DNA of 64,000 nt from Anaerolineae bacterium (GTDB lineage Bacteria > Chloroflexota > Anaerolineae > Caldilineales > Caldilineaceae): contig JAUIHI010000022.1 in assembly GCA_030432295.1 (NCBI GenBank), positions 1 to 64,000 on the forward strand, written 5' to 3'. A program made the position numbers and the translations under genes. The notes beneath the pieces were generated by a model. That model saw nothing but the letters and a program-made list of their open reading frames with translations, ran no database searches and was not told where the DNA came from. Shown piece after piece: positions 33,706-42,559 of this stretch (position 1 is its first letter; the number at the start of each line of letters is the position of its first letter).

Positions 33706-34752
33706 ATGGTAAAGCAAAATCGTTCGTTGTGGCTGGGGCTGGGGGCATTGGCAGGGCTGGGCGCGGGGACAGGCACGGCCCTGGCGAGCTATGCCTATTG
33801 GAGCGAACCCTTTGCTGTACGGCTGGATCGGCTGTCACTGCGGCTGCCCAACAGCCGGGGAAAGTTGCCCGCGGACGGTCTGCGTCTGCTCCATCTGTCG
33901 GACTTCCATTTTCGGGGGGCCGAGCCACGGGAACAGCGCAAATTGGAGCGGGTGAAGCAGATCACCGCGGGGCTGGAGTACGATCTGTTAATTCACACCG
34001 GCGATTTTCTGCACTACAACGAGGGAATGGCGAATGTCCTGGCCCTGTTGGATGTGCTGCCAGCACCCCGGCTGGGCGCGTATGCGGTGCTGGGCAATCA
34101 CGACTACGCAGTCTACCGAATGTCCAAAGCCGTCGGCTACACCTGGCGCAACTTCGTCGCCAAAGAGAGCCGATTGGGCCAGGGATACCCGGTCCATCGC
34201 CCTGCCACCCGACAGCAGGAAGTGCGCCGCTATCTGCGCTTCTTCCTCCATCTGCTCCACAACCGTATCGACGGCGAACCTTCCGGCGCCAACGACGTGC
34301 CCCGACTGCGCCACGAGTTGGAGCGCCGGGGAATGCAGGTGCTGCACAACTGCGCCATCCGACTTCAGAGTGGCGGGACTGATCTCTTCCTGGCCGGGGT
34401 GGACGATCTGCAAGAGGGCCATCCCGACCTGGCCGCGGCTCTGACGGGTGTGGACGGAAGCGCGCCCCTGCTCCTGCTCTCCCACAACCCGGACATTCTC
34501 CAGGCCCCGGCCGCGCACCGGGCCGATCTAATCCTGGCTGGCCACACCCACGGCGGCCAGATCGTCCTGCCCTTTCTCGGCCCGGCCCACACCCAGACCG
34601 ATATTCTCAGCCGAGCCGACGCCTCGGGCCACGTCTTTCTGGGCGACACCCAACTCTACATCAGCCGGGGGCTGGGCGAGGGTATACCCCTGCGCTTTGG
34701 CGCGCCGCCCCACATTACACTGCTTACGCTATTGCCAGAGGAGGCGAAATGA
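33706..34752 (+). CDS. Membrane-anchored metallophosphoesterase (YaeI/YkuE-like)
   Basis: A 348-residue calcineurin-like phosphoesterase. Metal-site motifs in order: LSDFHFRG (about 62), GDFLHY (about 103), GNHDY (about 131), LSHNPD (about 258) and GHTHGGQ (about 280), so the dinuclear site is complete. An N-terminal hydrophobic segment (about 8-26) anchors the enzyme with its active site outside or in the periplasm-like space. Family members hydrolyse phosphoesters such as UDP-diacylglucosamine-like lipids, but the substrate here is unknown. ATG 33706 is preferred; the ATG at 33667 lacks a ribosome site. It overlaps the methyltransferase gene by 4 bases. Confidence 0.87.
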   Translation: MVKQNRSLWLGLGALAGLGAGTGTALASYAYWSEPFAVRLDRLSLRLPNSRGKLPADGLRLLHLSDFHFRGAEPREQRKLERVKQITAGLEYDLLIHTGDFLHYNEGMANVLALLDVLPAPRLGAYAVLGNHDYAVYRMSKAVGYTWRNFVAKESRLGQGYPVHRPATRQQEVRRYLRFFLHLLHNRIDGEPSGANDVPRLRHELERRGMQVLHNCAIRLQSGGTDLFLAGVDDLQEGHPDLAAALTGVDGSAPLLLLSHNPDILQAPAAHRADLILAGHTHGGQIVLPFLGPAHTQTDILSRADASGHVFLGDTQLYISRGLGEGIPLRFGAPPHITLLTLLPEEAK

Positions 34753-35306
34753 TCAGTCGATTATTGGGCAGAGGCAAAAGCTGGCGTGCCCGGCTGGTGG
34801 AGAGAGTGACCGGGGATGTGCTGGAGATCGGCGTGGGGACAGGCGCGAATCTGCCCCATTACCGGGCAGCGTCGTCGGTGGCTGCCGTCGAACCAAATGC
34901 GGACAGAGCCGGTGAAGCGGCCACAGCCGCGGCCCAGGCATCGGGTCTGTTGGGCATTCCCGTGCGGGTGGATGTCGCGCCAGCCGAAGCGCTGCCCTAC
35001 GCCGACGGTTCTTTTGACGCGGTGGTGAGCAGTCTCGTCTTCTGTTCGGTGGCGGATCAGGCCCAGGCGTTGGGGGAGATCGGGCGGGTGCTGCGTCCTG
35101 GCGGTGTGCTGTGGATGGTGGAGCACGTGCGCCCGCAAACGCCCGCTCTGGCCCGGCTGGCCACATTTGTCACCCCACGCTGGCGGCGCATCGCCCACAA
35201 CTGCCATCTCGACCGCCCGACGCTTAATCTGCTGCGGGAAGCGGGCTGGCAGGTGGAAGTCCTGCGGCGACGGGGTGTGTTTGTGAAGCTGCGGGCGTGG
35301 AAATAA
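34749..35306 (+). CDS. Class I SAM-dependent methyltransferase
   Basis: A 185-residue enzyme with the SAM-binding motif [15 protein letters not shown] near 22-36, the acidic VEPN near 47, [21 protein letters not shown] near 79-99 and [15 protein letters not shown] near 117-131, typical of the UbiE/methyltransferase-11 class. The substrate is unknown. ATGA overlap with the phosphoesterase stop points to one transcript, so it may modify the same lipid. A hairpin terminator begins right after the stop codon. Confidence 0.87.
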   Translation: MISRLLGRGKSWRARLVERVTGDVLEIGVGTGANLPHYRAASSVAAVEPNADRAGEAATAAAQASGLLGIPVRVDVAPAEALPYADGSFDAVVSSLVFCSVADQAQALGEIGRVLRPGGVLWMVEHVRPQTPALARLATFVTPRWRRIAHNCHLDRPTLNLLREAGWQVEVLRRRGVFVKLRAWK

Positions 35307-35307
35307 A

Positions 35308-35341
35308 AAAAGTTCGACTTCTCAGAAGAAGTCGAACTTTT
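35308..35341. terminator. Bidirectional terminator, GTTCGACTT hairpin
   Basis: AAAAGTTCGACTTCT (35308-35322) and AGAAGTCGAACTTTT (35327-35341) form a perfect 15-bp stem with a 4-base loop, with A and T runs on both sides. It lies between the convergent methyltransferase and RodZ-like genes. Same core sequence as 37746-37776 and 63467-63496. Confidence 0.85.
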
Positions 35342-35375
35342 GGAAGCCTGGCTGACAAGCTTGATTCTGCACTGT

Positions 35376-36647
35376 CTAATTCTGAACCGTCACCGTCACA
35401 CTGCACGGCGGCGGGTAGTTGCCGGTCTGGTCCACCACAATCAGACGGATGGTATAGACCCCATTCGGCACACCGGGGCTGTTGAAATAGCCCAACACAC
35501 CGCCGGAAATCTGTGCAGATGTGCCGTCGAAGTAGACAAAGCCTTCCCCCGCATTGGCCCCCGGCGCAAATTCCAATTTGTAGAAATTGAACTCTTCGTG
35601 GGTGGCGCTGCCGACTATCGCCACAGAGCCGCTCACCACCTGATTGACGCCGGGCTGAGATATCAGCGAACGGCCATCCGGGCAGGCAGGCGGCTGTACC
35701 ACCGGTTCTGGTGTGGGTGTCGGTTCTTCCACTACAACCACCGGCTCTGGCGTGGGCAAAGGAATCGGCGTATCTGTGGGCAGGGGAACTGGCGTCTCTG
35801 TCGGCGTAGGCGTGGGTGGCAGGGGCGTCTCTGTCGGTGTGGGCGGCAGAGGCGTGGGTGTCTCTGTGGCTACGGGGGCAACGGCCACCGGCGCAACAGC
35901 CCCAGCCACCGGAGTTTCCGCGCCGCCAGTACCGCCGCTGGCGTCAATCTCCCGTCCGCCTTCTCCCGCGGCGATAGCCCCAGCGTCTGCCGCGTCGCTC
36001 TCCGGTGTAGCCGCTGTCGGGTCCTGGCTACTAAGGGAAGGGGCTACCTGGCTGGCCCGTTCTTGCAGACCGTCCAATAGGCTGCCCACCTGACCACCGA
36101 TCTGGCGCAGGCCCCAGCCCAGAATCACAATAACGGCGATAACGACGAGCGCGGTGGCAATGGGGGCAAACCAATCCCGGCCAGCCGCCACATATTCGCT
36201 CAACACATCGCTGACCGGCGTCTCCACCAGGTCCACATCTTTGGGCCGATAGTCCACCTGGCGCACAGGGGGCAGGGCCGAGCCTGCACTGGTGCGGGAA
36301 AGGCTGCGGGCCAGGGTGGGGTCGGTGGCAGCCCGGCGACGTTCGAGCAGGCTGTCTGCATCCAAGCGCAGAAAATTGGCGTAGTTTCGTAGAAAGCCCC
36401 GGCCTACTACTTCACCGGGGAGCAGATGCCATTCGTCGGCCTCGATCGCGGCCAGATATTTCTGGCGGATCCGGGTCCCCTTTTCCACGTCGGCCAGGGA
36501 CGCGCTGCGCTGTTCCCGGCGCTCGCGCAGAAGTGCGCCCAATGTTTGCAGCGGAGAATTGCCCACTGTGCCGTTTGTGGCGGAAGGGGGTGTATAAGAA
36601 GCCGGTCGGCTTGATTCGTTAGGGTTCGTTTGTTCCATAAAGTCCAT
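35376..36647 (-). CDS. RodZ-like helix-turn-helix membrane protein with Thr/Pro stalk
   Basis: A 423-residue protein. N-terminal RodZ-type HTH (TLGALLRERREQRSASLADVEKGTRIRQKYLAAIEADEW in two parts, about 35-75, then GRGFLRNYANFL) faces the cytoplasm; one TM helix (about 178-197, TALVVIAVIVILGWGL) follows. Outside comes a long Thr/Pro/Glu-rich stalk (about 240-320) and a C-terminal beta domain with GSVAIVGSATHEEFNFYKLE and NGVYTIRLIVVDQTGN. RodZ proteins link MreB to the cell wall; here the extracellular part resembles other Chloroflexota surface proteins, so the role in cell shape is inferred. Confidence 0.85.
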   Translation of the reverse strand: MDFMEQTNPNESSRPASYTPPSATNGTVGNSPLQTLGALLRERREQRSASLADVEKGTRIRQKYLAAIEADEWHLLPGEVVGRGFLRNYANFLRLDADSLLERRRAATDPTLARSLSRTSAGSALPPVRQVDYRPKDVDLVETPVSDVLSEYVAAGRDWFAPIATALVVIAVIVILGWGLRQIGGQVGSLLDGLQERASQVAPSLSSQDPTAATPESDAADAGAIAAGEGGREIDASGGTGGAETPVAGAVAPVAVAPVATETPTPLPPTPTETPLPPTPTPTETPVPLPTDTPIPLPTPEPVVVVEEPTPTPEPVVQPPACPDGRSLISQPGVNQVVSGSVAIVGSATHEEFNFYKLEFAPGANAGEGFVYFDGTSAQISGGVLGYFNSPGVPNGVYTIRLIVVDQTGNYPPPCSVTVTVQN

Positions 36648-36976
36648 GCTACAGACGCGCAGGGCGTCAACAATTTAGCGCAACACTTGGCGTGCAAGCA
36701 TCTACGATTTTATCACAGGCCGATTCGTTCGTTCCAATTGGATTTTGTCCGTGGGCATATTAAAACCAATCGCCTCCATTTCAACGCCAGCCGCGGGCGA
36801 TTGGTTCTATTTGCCAGAGAAAAGACGAAATCTGCCTTCTGGTGTACAATCAACGGATGGTTCTTACCCGAAGATAGGGTTGTATACACAGATGAAAAGG
36901 AACACGGATTAAATCTGCGTTCCGATTTTCAGCCTCCCTTGTGCCCCACAGGGCACGAACACTGACCAGAAAGCCC
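36648..36976. other. Intergenic region between divergent RodZ-like and amidase genes
   Basis: 329 bases without a convincing gene. An inverted pair AACCAATCGCC (36764-36774) / GGCGATTGGTT (36796-36806) lies near the middle, and TACAAT stands near 36845. Both divergent genes probably have their promoters here, but no pair of boxes is clear. The sequence ACACAGATGAAAAGGAACAC near 36897 resembles the repeat families seen elsewhere. Confidence 0.55.
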
Positions 36977-37675
36977 ATGCGCCGCGATCTGCTTGGCCGA
37001 ATTCAACAGATTTTCTTGCTTATCAGCATTCTGCTGCTGCTGGTGATTGGCGTATTGGCGGCCCAGTCGGCGGGCCTGCCCTTTGTGTCGGGGGAATCAT
37101 TGGCCGGGCTGCTGCCCTCCCTGCCTGCCCGCCCACAGGTGGTGCTGATCAGCGGCCACGCGGGGAACGATTCGGGTGCGGTCTGCACAGACGGGGCTGG
37201 TGATGTGACGCTGGCGGAGGCTGATGTGAACGCGGCAGTGGCCGAGCTTGTGGCCGCACGGCTGGGCCGAGCGGGCAACAACGTGGAGATTTTTGACGAG
37301 TTCGACCCTCGACTGGACGGGCTGGTGGCAGATGTACTGGTCAGCCTGCACGCGGATAGCTGCCTGGATTACAGCGGCTACAAAGCTGCCCACCGGGACA
37401 ACGACCCCTTGCCCGCCGACAGCCAGCTATTGGCCTGTATGGATAGGGCGTACCCGGCCGCAACCGGACTTGCCTATCACCCGGACACCATCACCCGGGA
37501 TATGATCGATTATCACGTCTTCCGCAAGATCGATCCTTCCACACCGGCGCTGATTCTGGAAATGGGCTTTCTGGGGGGCGATGGAGCGTTGTTGACCGAC
37601 GGCACAGATCGGGTGGCCCAGGGCGTGGCCGACGGTATCGAATGTTTCCTCGAACCGGCCACGGAACAGCCGTAA
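36977..37675 (+). CDS. N-acetylmuramoyl-L-alanine amidase (Amidase_3)
   Basis: A 232-residue envelope enzyme: basic N-terminus and one hydrophobic signal or anchor segment (about 8-30), then the zinc amidase fold. Zn ligands are His in ISGHAG (about 59), Glu in TLAEADVN (about 80) and His in VSLHAD (about 125); the catalytic Glu is in ILEMGF (about 196). It should cleave the amide bond between N-acetylmuramic acid and the stem peptide. It is divergent to the RodZ-like gene, so both may concern the cell wall. ATG 36977 is chosen over ATG 36941 because the longer start adds only a short basic extension. Confidence 0.85.
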   Translation: MRRDLLGRIQQIFLLISILLLLVIGVLAAQSAGLPFVSGESLAGLLPSLPARPQVVLISGHAGNDSGAVCTDGAGDVTLAEADVNAAVAELVAARLGRAGNNVEIFDEFDPRLDGLVADVLVSLHADSCLDYSGYKAAHRDNDPLPADSQLLACMDRAYPAATGLAYHPDTITRDMIDYHVFRKIDPSTPALILEMGFLGGDGALLTDGTDRVAQGVADGIECFLEPATEQP

Positions 37676-37680
37676 GAACC

Positions 37681-37743
37681 ACAAAGGCACGAAGCCACAA
37701 AGGAAGAAGAGAATCGTATCTTCTTTGTGGCTTCGTGCCTTTT
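37681..37743. repeat. Intergenic inverted repeat, CACGAAGCCACAAAG family
   Basis: ACAAAGGCACGAAGCCACAA with AGGAAGAAGA (37681-37710) faces TCTTCTTTGTGGCTTCGTGC with CTTT (37720-37743). Loop 9 bases. Followed at once by the GTTCGACTT hairpin. Confidence 0.85.
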
Positions 37744-37745
37744 AT

Positions 37746-37776
37746 GAAGTTCGACTTTTCTGAAAAGTCGAACTTC
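37746..37776. terminator. GTTCGACTT hairpin between convergent genes
   Basis: GAAGTTCGACTTTTC (37746-37760) and GAAAAGTCGAACTTC (37762-37776) form a perfect 15-bp stem with a single-base centre. Located 4 bases before the end of the minus-strand oppF-like gene, so it may end both transcripts. Confidence 0.8.
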
Positions 37777-37779
37777 TGG

Positions 37780-38805
<1,026 letters not shown>

Positions 38806-38816
38806 AATTTTTTCGC

Positions 38817-39887
38817 TTACCCCACTGTCTCGATAAGTACTTCGTCGCCCGTAAATTGCCAATTGGCCTTGCCAACGCCAGCCCATTGAGCCGCGGTGGC
38901 CGGATGGCGCATATGGCAACGGGCTGAATGGCCGTCCTCCACCTGTACCAGTTCGGGAACCTCCTGGACGCACATTTCTTTGACGTACGGGCAGCGGGGC
39001 GCAAATTTACAGCCCGGTGGCAGGTTGATCAGGTCGGGCACAGAGCCGGGGATGACGGCCAGATCGTCCTGGACGATACCCAGTACGGGGATAGCGGCCA
39101 ACAGCCCTTCGGTGTAGGGGTGCAGGGGCTTCTCGAAGAGTGTAATCACATCCGTATATTCCACAATCTGTCCGGCGTACATCACCGCCACACTGTCGCA
39201 CATCTCCGCCACCACGCCCATATCGTGGGTGATGAGCAGAATAGCCGTATCAAAATCCTGGCGCAGGTTGCGCATCAGGTCGAGAATCTGGGCCTGAATG
39301 GTCACGTCCAGGGCGGTGGTCGGCTCGTCGGCGATGAGCAGTTTGGGCTGGCAGGAAAGGGCCATCGCAATCATCACCCGCTGGGCCTGGCCGCCGGAAA
39401 TCTCGTGGGGAAAGGCTTTGGCCCGCCGCTCCGGGTCCGAGATGCCGACTTTGCGCAGAAGGTCGTGGACCTGGCGCATGGCATCCTGGCGGTCCATCTT
39501 CTGGTGGACCATAATGGATTCGGCAATCTGATCCCCCACCCGAAAGACCGGATTGAGACAGCTTGTGGGCTGCTGGAAGATCATCGACATTTTGTTGCCG
39601 CGCAGGTCGAGCAGTTCATTCTCTGGCAGCTTTGTCAGGTCAACGCCGTCGAAAAGTATCTGGCCGTCCACAATCTTCCCAGAGCCGCCGATCAGCCGCA
39701 TAATCGAGAGCGAAGTGACGCTCTTGCCACTGCCCGACTCCCCCACCAGCCCCATCACCTCGCCGGGGCGGATGGCAAAGTCCACGCCGTTGACAGCCTG
39801 TACAACGCCGTCTTCGGTGTAGAAAAATGTCTTCAGCCCTTTGATTTCCAGCAGGGGCTGTGCTGTTGAATTTCTTTTGTCAGCCAT
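38817..39887 (-). CDS. Dipeptide/oligopeptide ABC transporter ATP-binding protein (OppD/DppD type), system 1
   Basis: A 356-residue ATPase with Walker [10 protein letters not shown] near 52, signature [15 protein letters not shown] near 163 and Walker [13 protein letters not shown] near 184. The C-terminus has [15 protein letters not shown] of the OppD group. It should dimerise with the OppF-like protein at 37780-38805. The following gene starts 12 bases after this stop, so both ATPases share a transcript; an inverted repeat separates them from the permeases. Confidence 0.92.
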   Translation of the reverse strand: MADKRNSTAQPLLEIKGLKTFFYTEDGVVQAVNGVDFAIRPGEVMGLVGESGSGKSVTSLSIMRLIGGSGKIVDGQILFDGVDLTKLPENELLDLRGNKMSMIFQQPTSCLNPVFRVGDQIAESIMVHQKMDRQDAMRQVHDLLRKVGISDPERRAKAFPHEISGGQAQRVMIAMALSCQPKLLIADEPTTALDVTIQAQILDLMRNLRQDFDTAILLITHDMGVVAEMCDSVAVMYAGQIVEYTDVITLFEKPLHPYTEGLLAAIPVLGIVQDDLAVIPGSVPDLINLPPGCKFAPRCPYVKEMCVQEVPELVQVEDGHSARCHMRHPATAAQWAGVGKANWQFTGDEVLIETVG

Positions 39888-39925
39888 TCGTTGTTCCGTA
39901 TCAATACTCTTTGCTTTGGAAACGT

Positions 39926-39984
39926 GATGGGTGAAACGTGGGATCCTTGTACGTTTTCACGTAGCAGGTTTCACGTTTCATCGT
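39926..39984. repeat. Imperfect inverted repeat (GTGAAACGTG family)
   Basis: GATGGGTGAAACGTG (39926-39940) faces CACGTAGCAGGTTTCACG and TTTCATC (to 39981). It lies between the DppC-like gene and the OppD-like gene. The match is less perfect than in the other families. Confidence 0.6.
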
Positions 39985-40017
39985 GCCCGAATAGAGCCGG
40001 GGCATTTTGCAATCGCC

Positions 40018-41013
40018 CTATTTCTTCAACCGGGGGTCCAGGGCATCCCGCAGCCCATCGCCGATGAAATTGAAGCCCAGGGCCACAATGACCAAAGGAA
40101 TGCCAGGGATCAGGGGCAGCCAGGGGTGCTGGAACATATAGCTCTGGGAGGCATTGAGCATATTGCCCCAGGTGGGCGTCGGGTCCTGCACGCCCAGGCC
40201 GAGGAAGCTGAGGGAGGCTTCCAGAATAATCACACCGCCCAGCGAAAGGCTGGCATTGACCAGAATCGGCGCAATGCCGTTGGGGATCAGATGGCGCAGG
40301 ATAATGCGGGCGTCGGATGCACCCAGGGCCTTCAACGACTCGACAAAGTCCTGCTCGCTGAGGGAGAGTACCATCCCTCGCATCAGGCGAGCCGCGCCCA
40401 GCCAGCCAAAGATCACAATAATCATCACCAACACAAAGACCTGATTAGCCTCCCGCTCCGGGGCCAACAGGACAGCGCTTAGCCCTTTGATCACGAAATC
40501 GGGCAGGGGCAGATTCGCATCTGTGTTGATCATAATCGCAGAGAGGATGAGCAGAATAGGCAGGAGGGGAATGGTGAGCATAAACTCGATCACCCTGGAA
40601 ATAAGGGTATCCACCCAGCCCTTATAATAGCCAGCTATAGCGCCGATAATCACACCGATTGTCTCGGAAAGGAGGACGACGGAAAAGGCAATCGAGAGCG
40701 AGACCCGGGCCGCGTAGAGCAGACGGGTGAAGAGATCGCGCCCCAGATTGTCGATGCCCAGAAGGTGAAGCCGCCCATCGCTGCCCGCGATACCGGGCGG
40801 GCCGGGGCGTGTGGGCGCAGAAATGTCCACCGCATCCCGGGGGAAGGTGGTGATGACGGGTGCTAGAAGTGAAGCGACAAAGATGAGCAGAATGAGAACG
40901 AGCGAGATGACGGCCAATTTGTGGCGCATAAAACGCCGGGCAATTACCAGCCACTGGCTGTCCTGCTTCTCGCCTTTGCCCTCAATTTTCAGTGTACCGG
41001 CTGTTGCTGCCAT
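40018..41013 (-). CDS. Peptide ABC transporter permease (DppC/OppC type), system 1
   Basis: A 331-residue permease with the OppC N-terminal domain (ARRFMRHKLAVISLVLILLI) and six transmembrane helices. The EAA loop GASDARIILRHLIPNGIAPILVN near 233-255 is well conserved, and the C-terminus GFNFIGDGLRDALDPRLKK is typical of DppC. It forms the channel with the permease encoded upstream. An inverted repeat (41034-41105) lies between the two permease genes. Confidence 0.92.
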   Translation of the reverse strand: MAATAGTLKIEGKGEKQDSQWLVIARRFMRHKLAVISLVLILLIFVASLLAPVITTFPRDAVDISAPTRPGPPGIAGSDGRLHLLGIDNLGRDLFTRLLYAARVSLSIAFSVVLLSETIGVIIGAIAGYYKGWVDTLISRVIEFMLTIPLLPILLILSAIMINTDANLPLPDFVIKGLSAVLLAPEREANQVFVLVMIIVIFGWLGAARLMRGMVLSLSEQDFVESLKALGASDARIILRHLIPNGIAPILVNASLSLGGVIILEASLSFLGLGVQDPTPTWGNMLNASQSYMFQHPWLPLIPGIPLVIVALGFNFIGDGLRDALDPRLKK

Positions 41014-41033
41014 TGATGTTCTCCCGAAAGCAA

Positions 41034-41105
41034 GGGATTAGGGATTGGAGATGGGGGACTGGGAAAATCACCCAACCCAGTCCCCGATCCCCGGTCCCCA
41101 ATCTC
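41034..41105. repeat. Intergenic inverted repeat, GGGGACTGGGG family
   Basis: GGGATTAGGGATTGGAGATG with GGGGACTGGG (41034-41063) faces CCCAGTCCCCGATCCCCGGT with CCCCAATCTC (41076-41105). The stop codon TGA (41106-41104) of the upstream DppB-like gene is formed at the edge of the right arm. Confidence 0.8.
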
Positions 41106-42321
41106 ATTTGTATTTGATGCGCGGATCGACAACTGTGTAGAGAATATCGCCCAGCAGCAGGGCAAAGACAGTCAGCACAGCCGTGATGAAAATGAAGGCC
41201 AGCGCAATCGGCCAATCGCTGCGACTGAGGGCATCGAAGTAGAGTCGCCCCATCCCTGGCCAGGCAAAGACCGTCTCGGTGATAATTGCACCGCTGAAGA
41301 TGCCCGGAATCGTCAGCACCAGAATCGTGACAAAGGGAATCAGGGCATTGCGCAGGGTGTGTTTATAGATGACCAGATTTTCCCGTAGCCCTTTGGCCCG
41401 GGCCGTGCGCACGTAATCCTGGCGCAGTACCTCCAGCATAGAAGTACGCACAAAGCGGCTCCAGCCCGCCATGTTGAAGAAAGTCAACACCATCAGGGGC
41501 ATGGCCAGATGGAGCAGTCGATCCCAGAGCGAACCGGCTTCGACACGGGGCAGCCATTCGGCGATGCTATAGCCGCGCATGGCCTCGCGCAGACCGGAAG
41601 GCAGGCGGGGAATCCACGGCATTGTATCCTGCAGGAAAACGGGCATGACGGAAAAGACCAGAATCAGCAGCAAGGCGAAGAAAAAGACGGGCATCGACGA
41701 GCCAATAAAGGCAAGGGTTGTAAAGAAATAATCGAATCGGGAGTATTGATGGACAGCGCTGTAGATGCCGATGGGCACGCCGATCAACAGGGAAAGCAGG
41801 GTGGCTGTCACCAGCAACTCCAGCGTGGCGTTCAGGCGGCTGAGCAATTCATCCAACACTGGGCGACCGGGACGCACCACTGTACTCAGGCCAAAATCGC
41901 CCCGCAGAATCCCTTTGCTGCTGCGCACAGCCGGGTGCAGTTCGGGGATTTCGGAGAGATAGACATAGTCATCACAGCCTGTGGGCCGGGTAACTGTATT
42001 GCCGTTGCGGTCTGTCGTCTGCTCCTCTCGCACCAGATAACAGCCCACCGGAATATCGGCGAAAAGTTCTTGGCCGCCAACGGTGATGGGTCCCGAGGGA
42101 AACCCGATCAGCCAGCGGGAGAAGCGCACAGGCAGGTAGAGGTCCAGCTCAAACTGGGCTTTAATGCGGGCGATATCTTCGCGGGTCAACTGCTGTTGCT
42201 GCTGCTGCAAACCAGACAGCGGCCCACCCGGTGCGATGTTGAAGAGAAAGAATGTGGCCCCCGCCGACAGCAAAATCACAAAGATCATCTGTATCACACG
42301 GCGGATCAGATAATTGGTCAT
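41104..42321 (-). CDS. Peptide ABC transporter permease (DppB/OppB type), system 1
   Basis: A 405-residue permease starting MTNYLIRRVIQMIFVILLSAG, with six helices, FGLSTVVRPGRPVLDELLSRL and the EAA loop ARAKGLRENLVIYKHTLRNALIP near 310-332. It is about 80 residues longer than usual because of an extra periplasmic stretch (about 40-140) between the first two helices, containing GGQELFADIPVGCYLVREEQ and DRNGNTVTRPTGCDDYV; its cysteines may form a disulfide. Partner of the DppC-like protein. Confidence 0.92.
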   Translation of the reverse strand: MTNYLIRRVIQMIFVILLSAGATFFLFNIAPGGPLSGLQQQQQQLTREDIARIKAQFELDLYLPVRFSRWLIGFPSGPITVGGQELFADIPVGCYLVREEQTTDRNGNTVTRPTGCDDYVYLSEIPELHPAVRSSKGILRGDFGLSTVVRPGRPVLDELLSRLNATLELLVTATLLSLLIGVPIGIYSAVHQYSRFDYFFTTLAFIGSSMPVFFFALLLILVFSVMPVFLQDTMPWIPRLPSGLREAMRGYSIAEWLPRVEAGSLWDRLLHLAMPLMVLTFFNMAGWSRFVRTSMLEVLRQDYVRTARAKGLRENLVIYKHTLRNALIPFVTILVLTIPGIFSGAIITETVFAWPGMGRLYFDALSRSDWPIALAFIFITAVLTVFALLLGDILYTVVDPRIKYK

Positions 42322-42356
42322 AATTCCAGCCCCCCACTGTCAATAAATCCAGTATA

Positions 42357-42421
42357 GGACGCAGATTTTCACGATCGGAATGGATCAGAGCAGATCAATC
42401 CAAATCACAAAATCTGCGTCC
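42357..42421. repeat. Intergenic inverted repeat, GGACGCAGAT family
   Basis: GGACGCAGATTTTCACGATC with GGAATGGATC (42357-42386) faces GATCAATCCAAATCACAAAA with TCTGCGTCC (42393-42421), imperfect. Shares GACGCAGAT with the element at 53884-53988. Confidence 0.75.
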
Positions 42422-42437
42422 CCTTCTATCGGTAAGC

Positions 42438-42481
42438 AAAAGCGGGTGGAACATCCGATTCGGAATGCCCCACCCGCTTTT
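42438..42481 (-). terminator. Rho-independent terminator after the system-1 binding protein
   Basis: Minus-strand AAAAGCGGGTGG/CCACCCGCTTTT (42481-42470 and 42449-42438), a perfect 12-bp stem ending in TTTTGC. It lies ~80 bases after the binding-protein stop. Since the permease genes follow, it may reduce their expression relative to the binding protein. Confidence 0.85.
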
Positions 42482-42559
42482 GTTGTCACATAACACGATT
42501 CAGCGGTGGTCCTACTTCAGGCCGTCTGTCTCGCGTTCATTGCAAACAGGGGAGCCTGA

